Origin: Microbacterium aurum
GTDB lineage: Bacteria > Actinomycetota > Actinomycetes > Actinomycetales > Microbacteriaceae
NCBI RefSeq assembly: GCF_016907815.1
Contig: NZ_JAFBCQ010000001.1
Coordinates: 930,001 to 994,000, forward strand
Length of the DNA: 64,000 nucleotides
Reading direction: 5' to 3'
Shown piece by piece: positions 28,801 through 36,514 of the stretch (position 1 is its first letter; the number at the start of each line of letters is the position of its first letter). Below the pieces are notes generated by a model that had not been told where the DNA came from, searched no databases, and saw only the letters and a program-made list of their open reading frames with translations. The position numbers were made by a program, and so were the translations under genes.

Positions 28801-28995
28801 ATCGACTTCGAGTCCTCCCCGACCATCGTCGCTGAGCTCGAAGACGTCCTCTACGCGTCGGACGCCGGACACAGCGCCGCCATCCGTGCGCTCTTGCAGA
28901 AGAGCGACTTCCCGTCAGTGGTGAGCGTGCTCGTGGCGATGGGACTATACGAGAAGACCCGCAGCGAGGCGGAGCGCGCGGCTTCGGCGGGGTGA
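25888..28995 (+). CDS. hsdR: type I restriction endonuclease subunit HsdR
   Basis: 1035 residues. An N-terminal PD-(D/E)xK nuclease domain (RIDLVLFVNGIP ... ATIELKTDL near 150-168) precedes a superfamily 2 translocase with Walker A SAGSGKTDSIAW near 320, DEAH in VIADEAHSSQTG near 432, and FLAFTATPKGKT near 487. The C-terminal helical region binds the HsdM/HsdS core. It translocates unmethylated DNA and cuts far from the site. GTG start with GAGAGAG just before it. Separated from hsdS by the divergent toxin-antitoxin pair, so it has its own promoter. Confidence 0.95.
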   Translation: MSVVAIQHEDAFEVELCGYLAAHGWEYSPDDTGYDRGRALFPGDVFAWLEATQPEQLEKLVKPDASEASRDQGRRQILDRIVASASTDPMNGGGTLNVLKAPVGVLNAKFTLFQARPATSLNAKTTERFAANRLRVMRQVVYSSRHANRIDLVLFVNGIPVATIELKTDLTQNLTAGLKQYAQDRRPEGEPLLTFGRGALVHFVVTNEEVHMTTKLDGPNTRFLPFNRGKNNGAGNAAVAGSSPTAYFWEQILERGTWLDLVGRFLHYRFTEKTDPIDGKKTYDRALRFPRYHQWRAVTKLERTVLGEGVGHNYLIQHSAGSGKTDSIAWAAHRMAQLHHADGSKVFDGVIVVSDRQVLDGQLQRAVEQLETTSGVFQAITRGGDASKSAQLAEALLAGKQIIGVTLQTFPHALETIERDAGLAGRRYAVIADEAHSSQTGEAAASLKQVLTAGATPESEADDVGAVDVEDVLADVMARKVGVGTISFLAFTATPKGKTVELFGREDDAGTKQAFDLYSMKQAIEEGFILDVLKNYLPYDLAFTLAHTDTATGLDVEIDTAKAGSEVMRWVRLHPTNIAQKVAVIVEHFRANVRSELGGRAKAMVVTGSRKEAVRYKLAIDAYLKEHKLDGQLGALVAFSGTVTDPQSGPEEFTETSLNPGLKGRSLDAAFGGDEFQVMIVANKFQTGFDQPLLVGMYVDKKLSGITAVQTLSRLNRVIPGKENTYIVDFVNDPAEILAAFQVYYEDAELTEPSDPNIIHDMLGKLRAMNIIDTHDLNAVVDAWLHKSSHNALYSHIKASRDIFWDRWNTAAATGDELEKGRLEEFRGTVFAFVRSYDFLSQIMDYGDTDIEKWAIFLRVYRRVIERDEADAAAINTDDIVLTHYRLRKLEALSLGLTSGESGELAGITAAGSAQPREAKYGLLQDVIDKINSLFAGTDVDELNAVSAAETILRHVVDNPKIQAEAMANTPIDFESSPTIVAELEDVLYASDAGHSAAIRALLQKSDFPSVVSVLVAMGLYEKTRSEAERAASAG

Positions 28996-29140
28996 GACTG
29001 CGACACGACGCCGCGCGTAGCTTGTTGCCACTGCGCTAATCATCAGCAGCGTTGCTCGAGGGACGTTGTTCAGTCTCGAGACTGCGGGGCGTCGTCGACG
29101 CGCGGCCAACTCCTCCCAGCATGCCCCGCCGTCGGTGGGC

Positions 29141-29635
29141 TCAACTCGGCAGGTCCTTTCGCCACTCACTCAGCGGTCGCCGCAGGTGACGCGACTTCCT
29201 CACGGCCTCGACGCGCCGCTTCTGCCAGTTTTCCTCAAGCGTGTGCGGAATGGCCGAGATCAAGATCGCACCGATCATCGCAATGCCCCACGCACCTGCA
29301 GCCGCGAGGGCGTTCGGATCGGCGAAAGTCGCTATCGCGAGGTTCACGAGTGCTGTGAGTCCGAAGACGGCGGCTGCACCCCAAAGGTAGGCCGTGATGG
29401 CGAAGTACAGCCCCGCACCTGGGCCGGTCTGACGCATGGCCCAGTGGATCACGTAGTCGTCGTGGAGATCTTGAGCGAATTCCTTCTCCGTCGAGTCCTC
29501 GCGCATGGCGCCGATCTGATCCGAAAGCCATTTAGCGCGGCGCAGGTTCAGTGGGCGCCATTGCGAAAAGTAGACGCCGACGACGGATGCGAGGGCCGCG
29601 ATTACTGCGACTCCCCATGGTGTGAGCCAATCCAA
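29141..29635 (-). CDS. multi-pass membrane protein divergent from the TIR gene
   Basis: 164 residues; paralogue of 4544-5065. Hydrophobic N-terminus (PWGVAVIAALASVVG), a charged segment with RRAKWLSDQIGAMRED, then GPGAGLYFAITAYLWGAAAV, a further hydrophobic stretch and WGIAMIGAILISAI, then a basic tail. TTG at 29635 is chosen because GAGGAAGG lies just upstream and because the paralogue starts at the equivalent residue; a longer frame begins at 29674. It is head-to-head with the TIR-domain gene. Unknown function; possible membrane partner or target of the TIR protein (inference). Confidence 0.65.
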   Translation of the reverse strand: MDWLTPWGVAVIAALASVVGVYFSQWRPLNLRRAKWLSDQIGAMREDSTEKEFAQDLHDDYVIHWAMRQTGPGAGLYFAITAYLWGAAAVFGLTALVNLAIATFADPNALAAAGAWGIAMIGAILISAIPHTLEENWQKRRVEAVRKSRHLRRPLSEWRKDLPS

Positions 29636-29879
29636 TGTGATGTCCTTCCTCGCAGATTGACGAGTTAACACCACCGTTCAGACATGCGCGGCGGGCAGGG
29701 CCAGCTCTTTGTCGCGCTGGCATCCGTACACGGGCGGCGCGAGTTAGTGGGACGTCAGCGTTCGTAGGGGATCCCTCAGCGGGCACCGCCCGCCACCGCA
29801 GCCGCCGCTTCGTCTATCGCGCTCGGCGAAGATTGCAGGCATCACGGATCGCCCGGTCTAACCAGATAATCTGGGCGAC

Positions 29880-31370
29880 GTGCCCGGGGACCACGTATTC
29901 ATCTCGTACATCACCGAAGATTCCGACCAGATCGACGAGCTCCAAGGCGCTCTCGAAGCCGCAGACTTCATCGTCTGGCGAGACAAGGACAAGCTTTGGC
30001 CGGGTGACGATTGGCAGCGCGAGATTCGCGACGCGATCCGAAGCGGTTCGTTCGTATTCCTGGCGTGCTTCTCTTCCAACCTTGCGAAGCGGGAGAAGTC
30101 GTACCAGTACGAAGAGTTAACTCTCGCGGCCGAGGAGTACCGGTTGCGCCCGCCCGGGGCGTCATGGCTCATGACTGCCCGGCTGGACGAGTGCGAGATA
30201 CCCGAGATCGATCTCGGGGCCGGGCGCACTCTGGGCCACTCGATTCATCGCGCAGATCTGTTCGGAACTCAGAAGACGGCGCAGATAAGTCGACTGGTGG
30301 TCGCTATTCAGCGCGCTATGGGATCGACGCCGGGAATTCCGCCGGCATCCGTCTCGGCTGTTGCCAACAATGCCGCTCTCGCGGAGAGTGATGTTGTCGA
30401 GCGGCTTCGATTCCTCTTGCGGAATCCGCAGTTGATCATGGACTACGACGAGTACCTTTCGACTCTTCGAGGGCCGATTCGGCAATCGCTAAGTGACCGC
30501 GACGTGTTCCCGCTCGGGGTGCCGCACGGCACCAAACTGGATGCCGCGTTCGCGCACGAATGGGTCCAACGAGTGCGGCGATACGAGGACACGGTTGCCC
30601 CGACGCTGGTGCCCCTCAAACTGATTTCGATGTACGGCACGCCGGCTCACGAGCAGGAGTTCACGCAGACTCTCGCAATGCTTGCGCAAGAGTCGACGCA
30701 AGAGACCGGTGCCGACCTCCTGACATCTCTCCATCAGTATCCCGCGCTGGTCGCTACCTTCGTTGCCGCGCTCGGGGCAATGTCCAAGGCCAACTATTCG
30801 ATGATGCGAGCGGCGACAGCGGACGTGCGCGTCACGTTAACCGGGGGGCGTCGGGTGCCCTTCATTCTGACGTCGGGTAGTCAAAGCATCGTCGGGATCG
30901 ATCAATGGCGATCGCTTGGCACAGTCTTGTGTCTGGAAGACGAGGGCAAATCCCCAACCGATGACGACGCGAATGCGCTGATCACGAAGCAGGGCGGCCG
31001 GCGCCATACACCGATCTCCGATCATCTTCACACAGTGCTCGCGCCGCTCTTTCAGCCACAGTTCGCCAGCGACGCCGACTACTCTGATGCCTTCGATCGC
31101 GCGGAAGTGTTGCTCGATGCGATCGCCACGGACGCCCGCGCGCAGTCAGATAACTACTACGGGCCTCACGGCGGACACGGGCGGTACACCTGGCGACACA
31201 AGCACCGCGGTCAAGCGCCAGAAGCGAGGATGCTCGAGGAGGCGCGAACGCAGGGGAGCGGATGGACTCCGTTGTTAGGAGGGCTGTTCGGAGGGGACTC
31301 GCAGCGGGCGATCGAAGCGCTCGAGTCAGTGCAAGATCTCGCGAGCCGCATCCGAAACTCGCAGTGGTAG
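29880..31370 (+). CDS. TIR-domain protein, putative defence effector
   Basis: 496 residues. Residues about 4-125 are a TIR fold: HVFISYITEDSDQIDELQGAL, then FIVWRDKDKLWPGDDWQ, AIRSGSFVFLACFS, and YQYEELTLAAEEY with the likely catalytic Glu near 78. TIR domains in bacterial defence cleave NAD+ or make cyclic ADP-ribose signals. Residues 170-496 match no family I know; they include a helical block (VVERLRFLLRNPQLIMDYDEYL) and a Gly/His/Tyr-rich stretch near 420-435. GTG start. It sits in a defence island, divergent from a small membrane protein. Confidence 0.8.
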   Translation: MPGDHVFISYITEDSDQIDELQGALEAADFIVWRDKDKLWPGDDWQREIRDAIRSGSFVFLACFSSNLAKREKSYQYEELTLAAEEYRLRPPGASWLMTARLDECEIPEIDLGAGRTLGHSIHRADLFGTQKTAQISRLVVAIQRAMGSTPGIPPASVSAVANNAALAESDVVERLRFLLRNPQLIMDYDEYLSTLRGPIRQSLSDRDVFPLGVPHGTKLDAAFAHEWVQRVRRYEDTVAPTLVPLKLISMYGTPAHEQEFTQTLAMLAQESTQETGADLLTSLHQYPALVATFVAALGAMSKANYSMMRAATADVRVTLTGGRRVPFILTSGSQSIVGIDQWRSLGTVLCLEDEGKSPTDDDANALITKQGGRRHTPISDHLHTVLAPLFQPQFASDADYSDAFDRAEVLLDAIATDARAQSDNYYGPHGGHGRYTWRHKHRGQAPEARMLEEARTQGSGWTPLLGGLFGGDSQRAIEALESVQDLASRIRNSQW

Positions 31371-31688
31371 CGCTCGTCTGCCCACGATCCCGTTCGTAGC
31401 GAGGAGCGCCGCATGGCGGGCGGCGCTTGCGCGACCGATTCGTATCCGGGCAGTGCCCTATGGTGGGGCGTCGCGGGCGGGTAGTCCCGCGTTGGCCTGC
31501 GCCTAGCGCGACCGAGCGGATCGTCTCGCCTCCGTTAGGTCAGGGAGACGCATCCCAAGCGAGGACCGCCACTCTGGCTCGGGCTCGACCAAATGCCCGG
31601 CCGGCCGGTAAGTGTCGGGGGTGCGTGGCAGAGTCTTACCGAACGACCTCGGCTCGCATTCAAGGAGTGCCCCGGTAAGGTGGTAAGC
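31371..31688. other. intergenic stretch before the AAA-protease pair
   Basis: No gene is convincing. It should hold the promoter of the ATPase-protease operon; no clear -35/-10 pair was picked out. Confidence 0.3.
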
Positions 31689-32846
31689 ATGGCGGCAGCG
31701 ACAAAGAAGAGTTACCACGCCTCAGAGGGACTTGAGCGCGCTATCGTGGATCTGGTTCGTGTGGGCACCCGCGGTCATGGCGCTGGTGTGCGGCAGCTGG
31801 CCTCGCGACTCATTCGCTCCGTACCGACGGGAGTTAGCGACGCTGAAGCATTCCGCGACGCTGTACATCAGGCGATCGCGGCCGGTTCCGACTCAACCGA
31901 GCTGCGATACGTTCCCGGTGCGATTCCCACTGAGGCTGATAGCGCGCAGCCGCTCGTGGACATCGAGCTTATCCCGGACGGTGCCGGGCTGGTCCTCGAT
32001 GACGACGTCATGAGTGAGCTTCAGGAAGTCCTCGCGGAGCGTCGCCGCGCGGACGAGCTGCGCCGCGCAGGAGCCAGCCTCACACGCACCGTTCTCTTGA
32101 GCGGCCCTCCCGGCGTCGGCAAGACCATGACTGCGCGGTGGCTGGCGCAAGCGCTCGAACTCCCGTTGCTTTCGCTCGACCTCTCGTCGGTGGTCTCGAG
32201 CTATCTGGGGAGTTCGGGGCGCAACATCAAGGCAGTTCTCGACTATGCGAAGAGCGGACCGTGCGTGCTCCTGCTCGACGAGTTCGATGCCATCGCGAAG
32301 CGACGTGACGACGACACCGATATCGGCGAGCTCAAGCGCATCGTCAATGTCATCCTCGTTGAGCTCGACCGGTGGCCAGATGCGAGCCTGCTGATCGCCG
32401 CGACCAATCACCCGCAACTGCTCGATACCGCAGCTGAACGCCGCTTCGATCGGTCTCTCGCGTTGTCGCTTCCCGGCGATGAGGAACGGCGCACCATCCT
32501 GAATCATCTGTCCGCTGGATTCGATAATGCCGACCCGGACGCCCTAGCGCTCGCGACCGAATTGACCGCCGGCATGAGCAGTTCTGACCTGACGCGAGCA
32601 TGGGCGCTCGCGCACAGACGCTCGATTCTCAACGCGTCCGTTGTGACTGACGAGCTGGTAAGTCAACTCGCGCGTCGTATCGAAGATGCAGGCCCACAAC
32701 GTGACAGGCTTTTCTTGATCATGCACGACAAGCTGGCGATGTCGAACAGGCAGATCGCAACGCTTGTGGGCGTAAGCCATCCGACCGTCGCCGCTGGTAT
32801 CAAGCGAGCCGAAGGAGTCCAGCGTGGCGGAAGTGCGAAGCAATGA
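31689..32846 (+). CDS. AAA ATPase of an IetAS-like pair
   Basis: 385 residues. An N-terminal helical domain (about 1-110) precedes an AAA core with Walker A SGPPGVGKTMTARW near 139, Walker B VLLLDEFDAIAKRRDD near 194, sensor 1 LIAATNHPQLLD, and arginine finger AERRFDRSL. The C-terminus is a helix-turn-helix (MSNRQIATLVGVSHPTVAAG). ATG 31689 is chosen because of the GGTGG ribosome site; the longer frame has none. It overlaps the protease gene by 23 bases. The pair matches IetA/IetS, known as a plasmid-stability module in Agrobacterium and as an anti-phage system; the ATPase is thought to restrain the protease. Confidence 0.85.
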   Translation: MAAATKKSYHASEGLERAIVDLVRVGTRGHGAGVRQLASRLIRSVPTGVSDAEAFRDAVHQAIAAGSDSTELRYVPGAIPTEADSAQPLVDIELIPDGAGLVLDDDVMSELQEVLAERRRADELRRAGASLTRTVLLSGPPGVGKTMTARWLAQALELPLLSLDLSSVVSSYLGSSGRNIKAVLDYAKSGPCVLLLDEFDAIAKRRDDDTDIGELKRIVNVILVELDRWPDASLLIAATNHPQLLDTAAERRFDRSLALSLPGDEERRTILNHLSAGFDNADPDALALATELTAGMSSSDLTRAWALAHRRSILNASVVTDELVSQLARRIEDAGPQRDRLFLIMHDKLAMSNRQIATLVGVSHPTVAAGIKRAEGVQRGGSAKQ

Positions 32847-35211
32847 TGCAGCATCTCGACCACTCCTCGTAAACGGAGAAGCGCTGCGCCTCGATATCCA
32901 GGCACCGCGCGCAGGCGGTGGAGACAAATATGAGCCGCAGACCGTGGAACAAGCCCGCGACGTTCTCGGCCCGCAGGTGGTCGCTACAGCGCAGGCAGTC
33001 GAGACGCTTCCACGATCACTCCGTGCAAGTGATCGTGTGTACGTCGAAGCAAAGCTGCTCCCGAACTACTTGGCAGCGTCCTACTTCCCGACGGAGCTCC
33101 TCGCACACGTCGGAGCGTCGCCTGTGGGATCTCGCGCTGACACTGGGCTATACGTAACGAAGTCGAAGAGTGTTGAAGCTCAAACTCGACGACTGATCTT
33201 CACCGTCTCTGACGACGGCTTGCGCGAGTTGCGACGCCTCATCACCGAAGGCGGCCGGAACAGGACAGAGAACCAGGCCTTTACCCAGATTCGAGAACTG
33301 AGCGAGATCGGGCTCCCTCGTCAGTCCGACATCCTGAGAGCGTCGTCAAGCGAAGAGCCAGAGCCCGCATCGGCGGAGCGAAAGGTCTGGGAGGCGGTTC
33401 TCCACCCACGATCTTCGACCTTGGGTGAACCGATTCCACTTGACGAGGAAACGCTCGAGCGTTGGTTCGACCTGATTCAAAGCGAAGGCGGGGAGGTCCA
33501 TCGTGACTACGTGCGCCGTGTCGGCGGCCTAACGTTCACGCCTGTGAGTGTCGACAACGTTAGGGCATCGTCGCTCTCGCGTTTCAACCCCTTGCGTGTT
33601 CTACGTCCCATGCCGGCCATCCGGCCACGCCCGCGGTTCGGTACCCGCAGCGTGCAGCGGCTCAGTGCGCCGACTTCGACTCGACCGTTCCTCTCGACAG
33701 TGTCCGTCGCGGTTTTTGATGGCGGGGTGGACACTGCACGCAGGGCGGGCTCCCTATTCTCGATCCCTACGCACGACCTCACCACCGAAGCGCCGGATCA
33801 GGGTGAGCTCGATCACGGCACGGGCGTTACAGGCGCCGTCCTCTATGGGCTGGTCGGACCCGGCGAACAAGCATCGGCACCGCCCCTCCCCGTCGAGAGC
33901 TATCGAGTGCTTCCGGCTCCCCAGATTCCCGGCGACCTCGAGGGCTACTGGGTACTTGACCAGATCAAGGACGCAGTCGAGACGAAGGGGCACCGCCTCG
34001 TCAATCTCAGCCTCGGCCCGACGCTCGCCGTCGAAGACGACATGGAGCCGAACCGTTGGACGAGCGAACTTGACCAACTGGCCTGGGAGAAGGACGTGCT
34101 CTTCGTCGTCGCGGCCGGCAACGACGGGCACCAAGACCAGATCACCGGACTCCATCGTGTACAGGTGCCAGCTGACATGGCCAACGGTATGGCCGTTGGG
34201 GCGTGTGACGCTCCTGCTCCTGAGAAGCCATGGGCGCGAGCAACGTACTCATCAATGGGACCGGGACGCCACGGTGCGCGGGTCCAGCCGCTCGGAGTGC
34301 AGTTTGGCGGCAGCGACAACCGGATGTTCAACGTCCTTCGGGCGGACGGCAGCTTCCTCGAGGCGTCGGGCACGAGCTTCGCGGCACCTGTCACCACTCA
34401 TGCTCTCGCTGACCTCGTCACACGGCTTCCGCGAGTGAACAGCAGTGTTCTCCGCGCTTTCGCTGCGCACTTCGCCGAGCGGCCAAGGAATCACGTCAAG
34501 CTCCGGGACGAAGTCGGATATGGACGCCAACCCGTCACCTTCGCTGACCTCCTGGAATGCGCACCGAACGAGGCACACGTGCTTTACGTCGACGAGATCG
34601 AACGAGGCGATCTTCTCGGATATCAGGTTCCCGTCCCCGCCCCGACCTCGAGCGACGTGCAAATACACCTGACGCTCGCGTACGCGTCGCCCGTGGACCC
34701 GACCCAACCGACCGAGTACACAAGCGCGTCACTCGAGCTCGTACTCCGGCCACATCACCGCATTCACACATTCACCCCGCCAAAGGGTCGAACTGACAAG
34801 AAGCAGATTCTCGACATCGGCAGCACCGCGGCTCGGTCCCTCCTCGCTCAGGGGTGGACACCTAGCCAGGAGCCGGTAGCCAAGACGCTCGGTGCGGCGA
34901 AGACAGGTGCTTCCGAGGCTCAACTCCGCGATAGTGGGAAGTGGGAGACAGTTCGCCACTTCCGAGTGACCCTGAAGGCCGGTGAGTTCGAACTACCGCG
35001 ACTAGAGCTGTCTTACGTCGCGCGCCGCAGCGGGGCGCTGGACAACTCCCCAACCAAGATCCCGTTCGCGCTGCTCATCTCGGTCGTTGACGATTCTGGC
35101 CGCACCGACGTCTATGACTCGATCCGCGCGCGGTTCGGCCCGCTTCGGCCGGTTCAGCGGGCACGGGCGAGAGTGCAGATGCGGAGTGCTTCTTCCTCTC
35201 ACTGGTATTAG
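32824..35211 (+). CDS. subtilisin-like serine protease of an IetAS-like pair
   Basis: 795 residues, no signal peptide, so intracellular. The S8 catalytic triad is visible: Asp at about 299 in VAVFDGGVDTAR, His at about 331 in ELDHGTGVTGAV, Ser at about 518 in ASGTSFAAPVTTH, with the oxyanion Asn in VAAGNDGH. A 290-residue N-terminal domain without recognised motifs may sense the trigger or dock the ATPase. The C-terminal 200 residues are beta-rich. GTG start inside the ATPase gene shows translational coupling. Likely the toxic effector released on infection. Confidence 0.87.
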   Translation: MAEVRSNDAASRPLLVNGEALRLDIQAPRAGGGDKYEPQTVEQARDVLGPQVVATAQAVETLPRSLRASDRVYVEAKLLPNYLAASYFPTELLAHVGASPVGSRADTGLYVTKSKSVEAQTRRLIFTVSDDGLRELRRLITEGGRNRTENQAFTQIRELSEIGLPRQSDILRASSSEEPEPASAERKVWEAVLHPRSSTLGEPIPLDEETLERWFDLIQSEGGEVHRDYVRRVGGLTFTPVSVDNVRASSLSRFNPLRVLRPMPAIRPRPRFGTRSVQRLSAPTSTRPFLSTVSVAVFDGGVDTARRAGSLFSIPTHDLTTEAPDQGELDHGTGVTGAVLYGLVGPGEQASAPPLPVESYRVLPAPQIPGDLEGYWVLDQIKDAVETKGHRLVNLSLGPTLAVEDDMEPNRWTSELDQLAWEKDVLFVVAAGNDGHQDQITGLHRVQVPADMANGMAVGACDAPAPEKPWARATYSSMGPGRHGARVQPLGVQFGGSDNRMFNVLRADGSFLEASGTSFAAPVTTHALADLVTRLPRVNSSVLRAFAAHFAERPRNHVKLRDEVGYGRQPVTFADLLECAPNEAHVLYVDEIERGDLLGYQVPVPAPTSSDVQIHLTLAYASPVDPTQPTEYTSASLELVLRPHHRIHTFTPPKGRTDKKQILDIGSTAARSLLAQGWTPSQEPVAKTLGAAKTGASEAQLRDSGKWETVRHFRVTLKAGEFELPRLELSYVARRSGALDNSPTKIPFALLISVVDDSGRTDVYDSIRARFGPLRPVQRARARVQMRSASSSHWY

Positions 35212-35578
35212 TCGCGCATGACTGCGAACGTCGACGACATGGGGGCTCGGCTCGCGTAAGAACAAAGGAACCTGCGATACCCATGGCGACGTCGACCGCG
35301 ACGGCGTGCACTCCGGCCGGACGCTCGTAGTTCTGCTTTGCATCGACCCCTACGTCACGCCCGAAGGGGTGGGCGGGGCCGCGCAAGGGCGTTTTAGCGA
35401 CCGGGTTTCTGGGAACTCGCCGCGCCGGTTTGGAAACAGTAATCGGGCGACCCCTGAGAGGCCCGCAGGAGCAGGTGCTCCCGAAAGCCGCACGCCCGAA
35501 TACCGGTCCCTATGTGCATTGGCTGGCCTACTCGATGGAGTCGAAGACCTCGACGAGCGAGCTCCTCGAATGCTTCAT
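35212..35578. other. intergenic stretch between convergent genes
   Basis: The protease gene and the GIY-YIG-like gene converge here. Open frames in this stretch look like shadows; nothing is supported. Confidence 0.3.
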
Positions 35579-36121
35579 CTACGACGAGGAGTGCGGCTGG
35601 TTGTGGCGACGTTCCTGCTTGAGGTTTGCGAAGGGCAACTTGCCGTAGTGGGCGGTGAACTTTCGGGTGAGGTCGGCCTCGACCGCACCCGGGTCCACTG
35701 ACTCCACCCGCCACGCGACGAGAAGATCAGCGCTGTCATTCAGGCACCAGACGTAACGACCGCCCCAATGTCCGATGGGCTCGCCAGCGCCGTGTCGGCG
35801 GAACTCGTCCAAGCGCTTCGCAATGCCCCGTCGGCCATTCGCTCCTTGCGTAGCGACGCCGATGTAGACGACGAATGCGCCGTCAACCCAGGCCGTCTGG
35901 AGCTTCTCAAGTGCGACGGAAGGATCGCGCTGCTGAAACCAGCCAGCCGGGCTGACCTGCCGGAACTCAGGCGAACGTTCGGGGCTCGGCCGAACGACGA
36001 TGTACACGCCGCCCGCCTTCGGAACCTGGGCTTTCGGTAGGTCCACGAAAGGGACGAATCCCTCGAATCCCTCGGCGCGCAGTTCATCAATGAGCTGATC
36101 GGTGGTGGTCACGGTCGGCAC
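35579..36121 (-). CDS. GIY-YIG-like nuclease-fold protein
   Basis: 180 residues. GGVYIVVR near 37 and VVYIGVA near 85 are the GIY and YIG strands, followed by a helix with Arg ([15 protein letters not shown]) and a Glu in [10 protein letters not shown] near 157 that could be the metal ligand. The family includes DNA nucleases, but many small members of this shape have no proven activity. The gap between GIY and YIG (about 48 residues) is longer than usual. Convergent with the protease gene at the edge of the defence island, next to the transfer region. Confidence 0.6.
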   Translation of the reverse strand: MPTVTTTDQLIDELRAEGFEGFVPFVDLPKAQVPKAGGVYIVVRPSPERSPEFRQVSPAGWFQQRDPSVALEKLQTAWVDGAFVVYIGVATQGANGRRGIAKRLDEFRRHGAGEPIGHWGGRYVWCLNDSADLLVAWRVESVDPGAVEADLTRKFTAHYGKLPFANLKQERRHNQPHSSS

Positions 36122-36514
36122 TCTATACGTGTGCTCCGACGACCGACCATCGATTCAGGCGGAGCACCAAAGCATCGCGCCGGCGCTTCCGGAACCTCTC
36201 AAGTGCGCGGGAAGGTTGAGAGCACGCCCATCCTGCTCAGCGGCCGCGCGTACGACGGTCCTTCATCGCGCGAATGCCGGTCGATCTGAGGGCGAGGGTT
36301 GAGTCTGCGCACACGCCGACCATCCATGATCCACTTCGGCGCGTAAGCCCCGCTCGCAGCGAATCTCAGCTGGCGTCCCTCAAATGAGCGCGATGCGCGA
36401 GAACATGCACGGACGCGACCAGCGAGCCGACGCCAGCCGAAAAGGATGCAATGCACGCAGGCACTTTCTGTGTAAGTCGTGCTGACTTCGACATATCAGG
36501 CGTACCCTAGCCCC
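36122..36514. other. intergenic region upstream of the relaxase, candidate oriT
   Basis: Nearly 400 bases without a convincing gene, directly before the relaxase gene, the usual place for the nick site of MOB-F systems. GC-rich partial repeats of CGCGCGA and GCGCGATGCGCGAG occur. TGACTT ... TACCCT near 36483-36508 could be a promoter; it would make the ATG at 36515 nearly leaderless. Confidence 0.4.
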
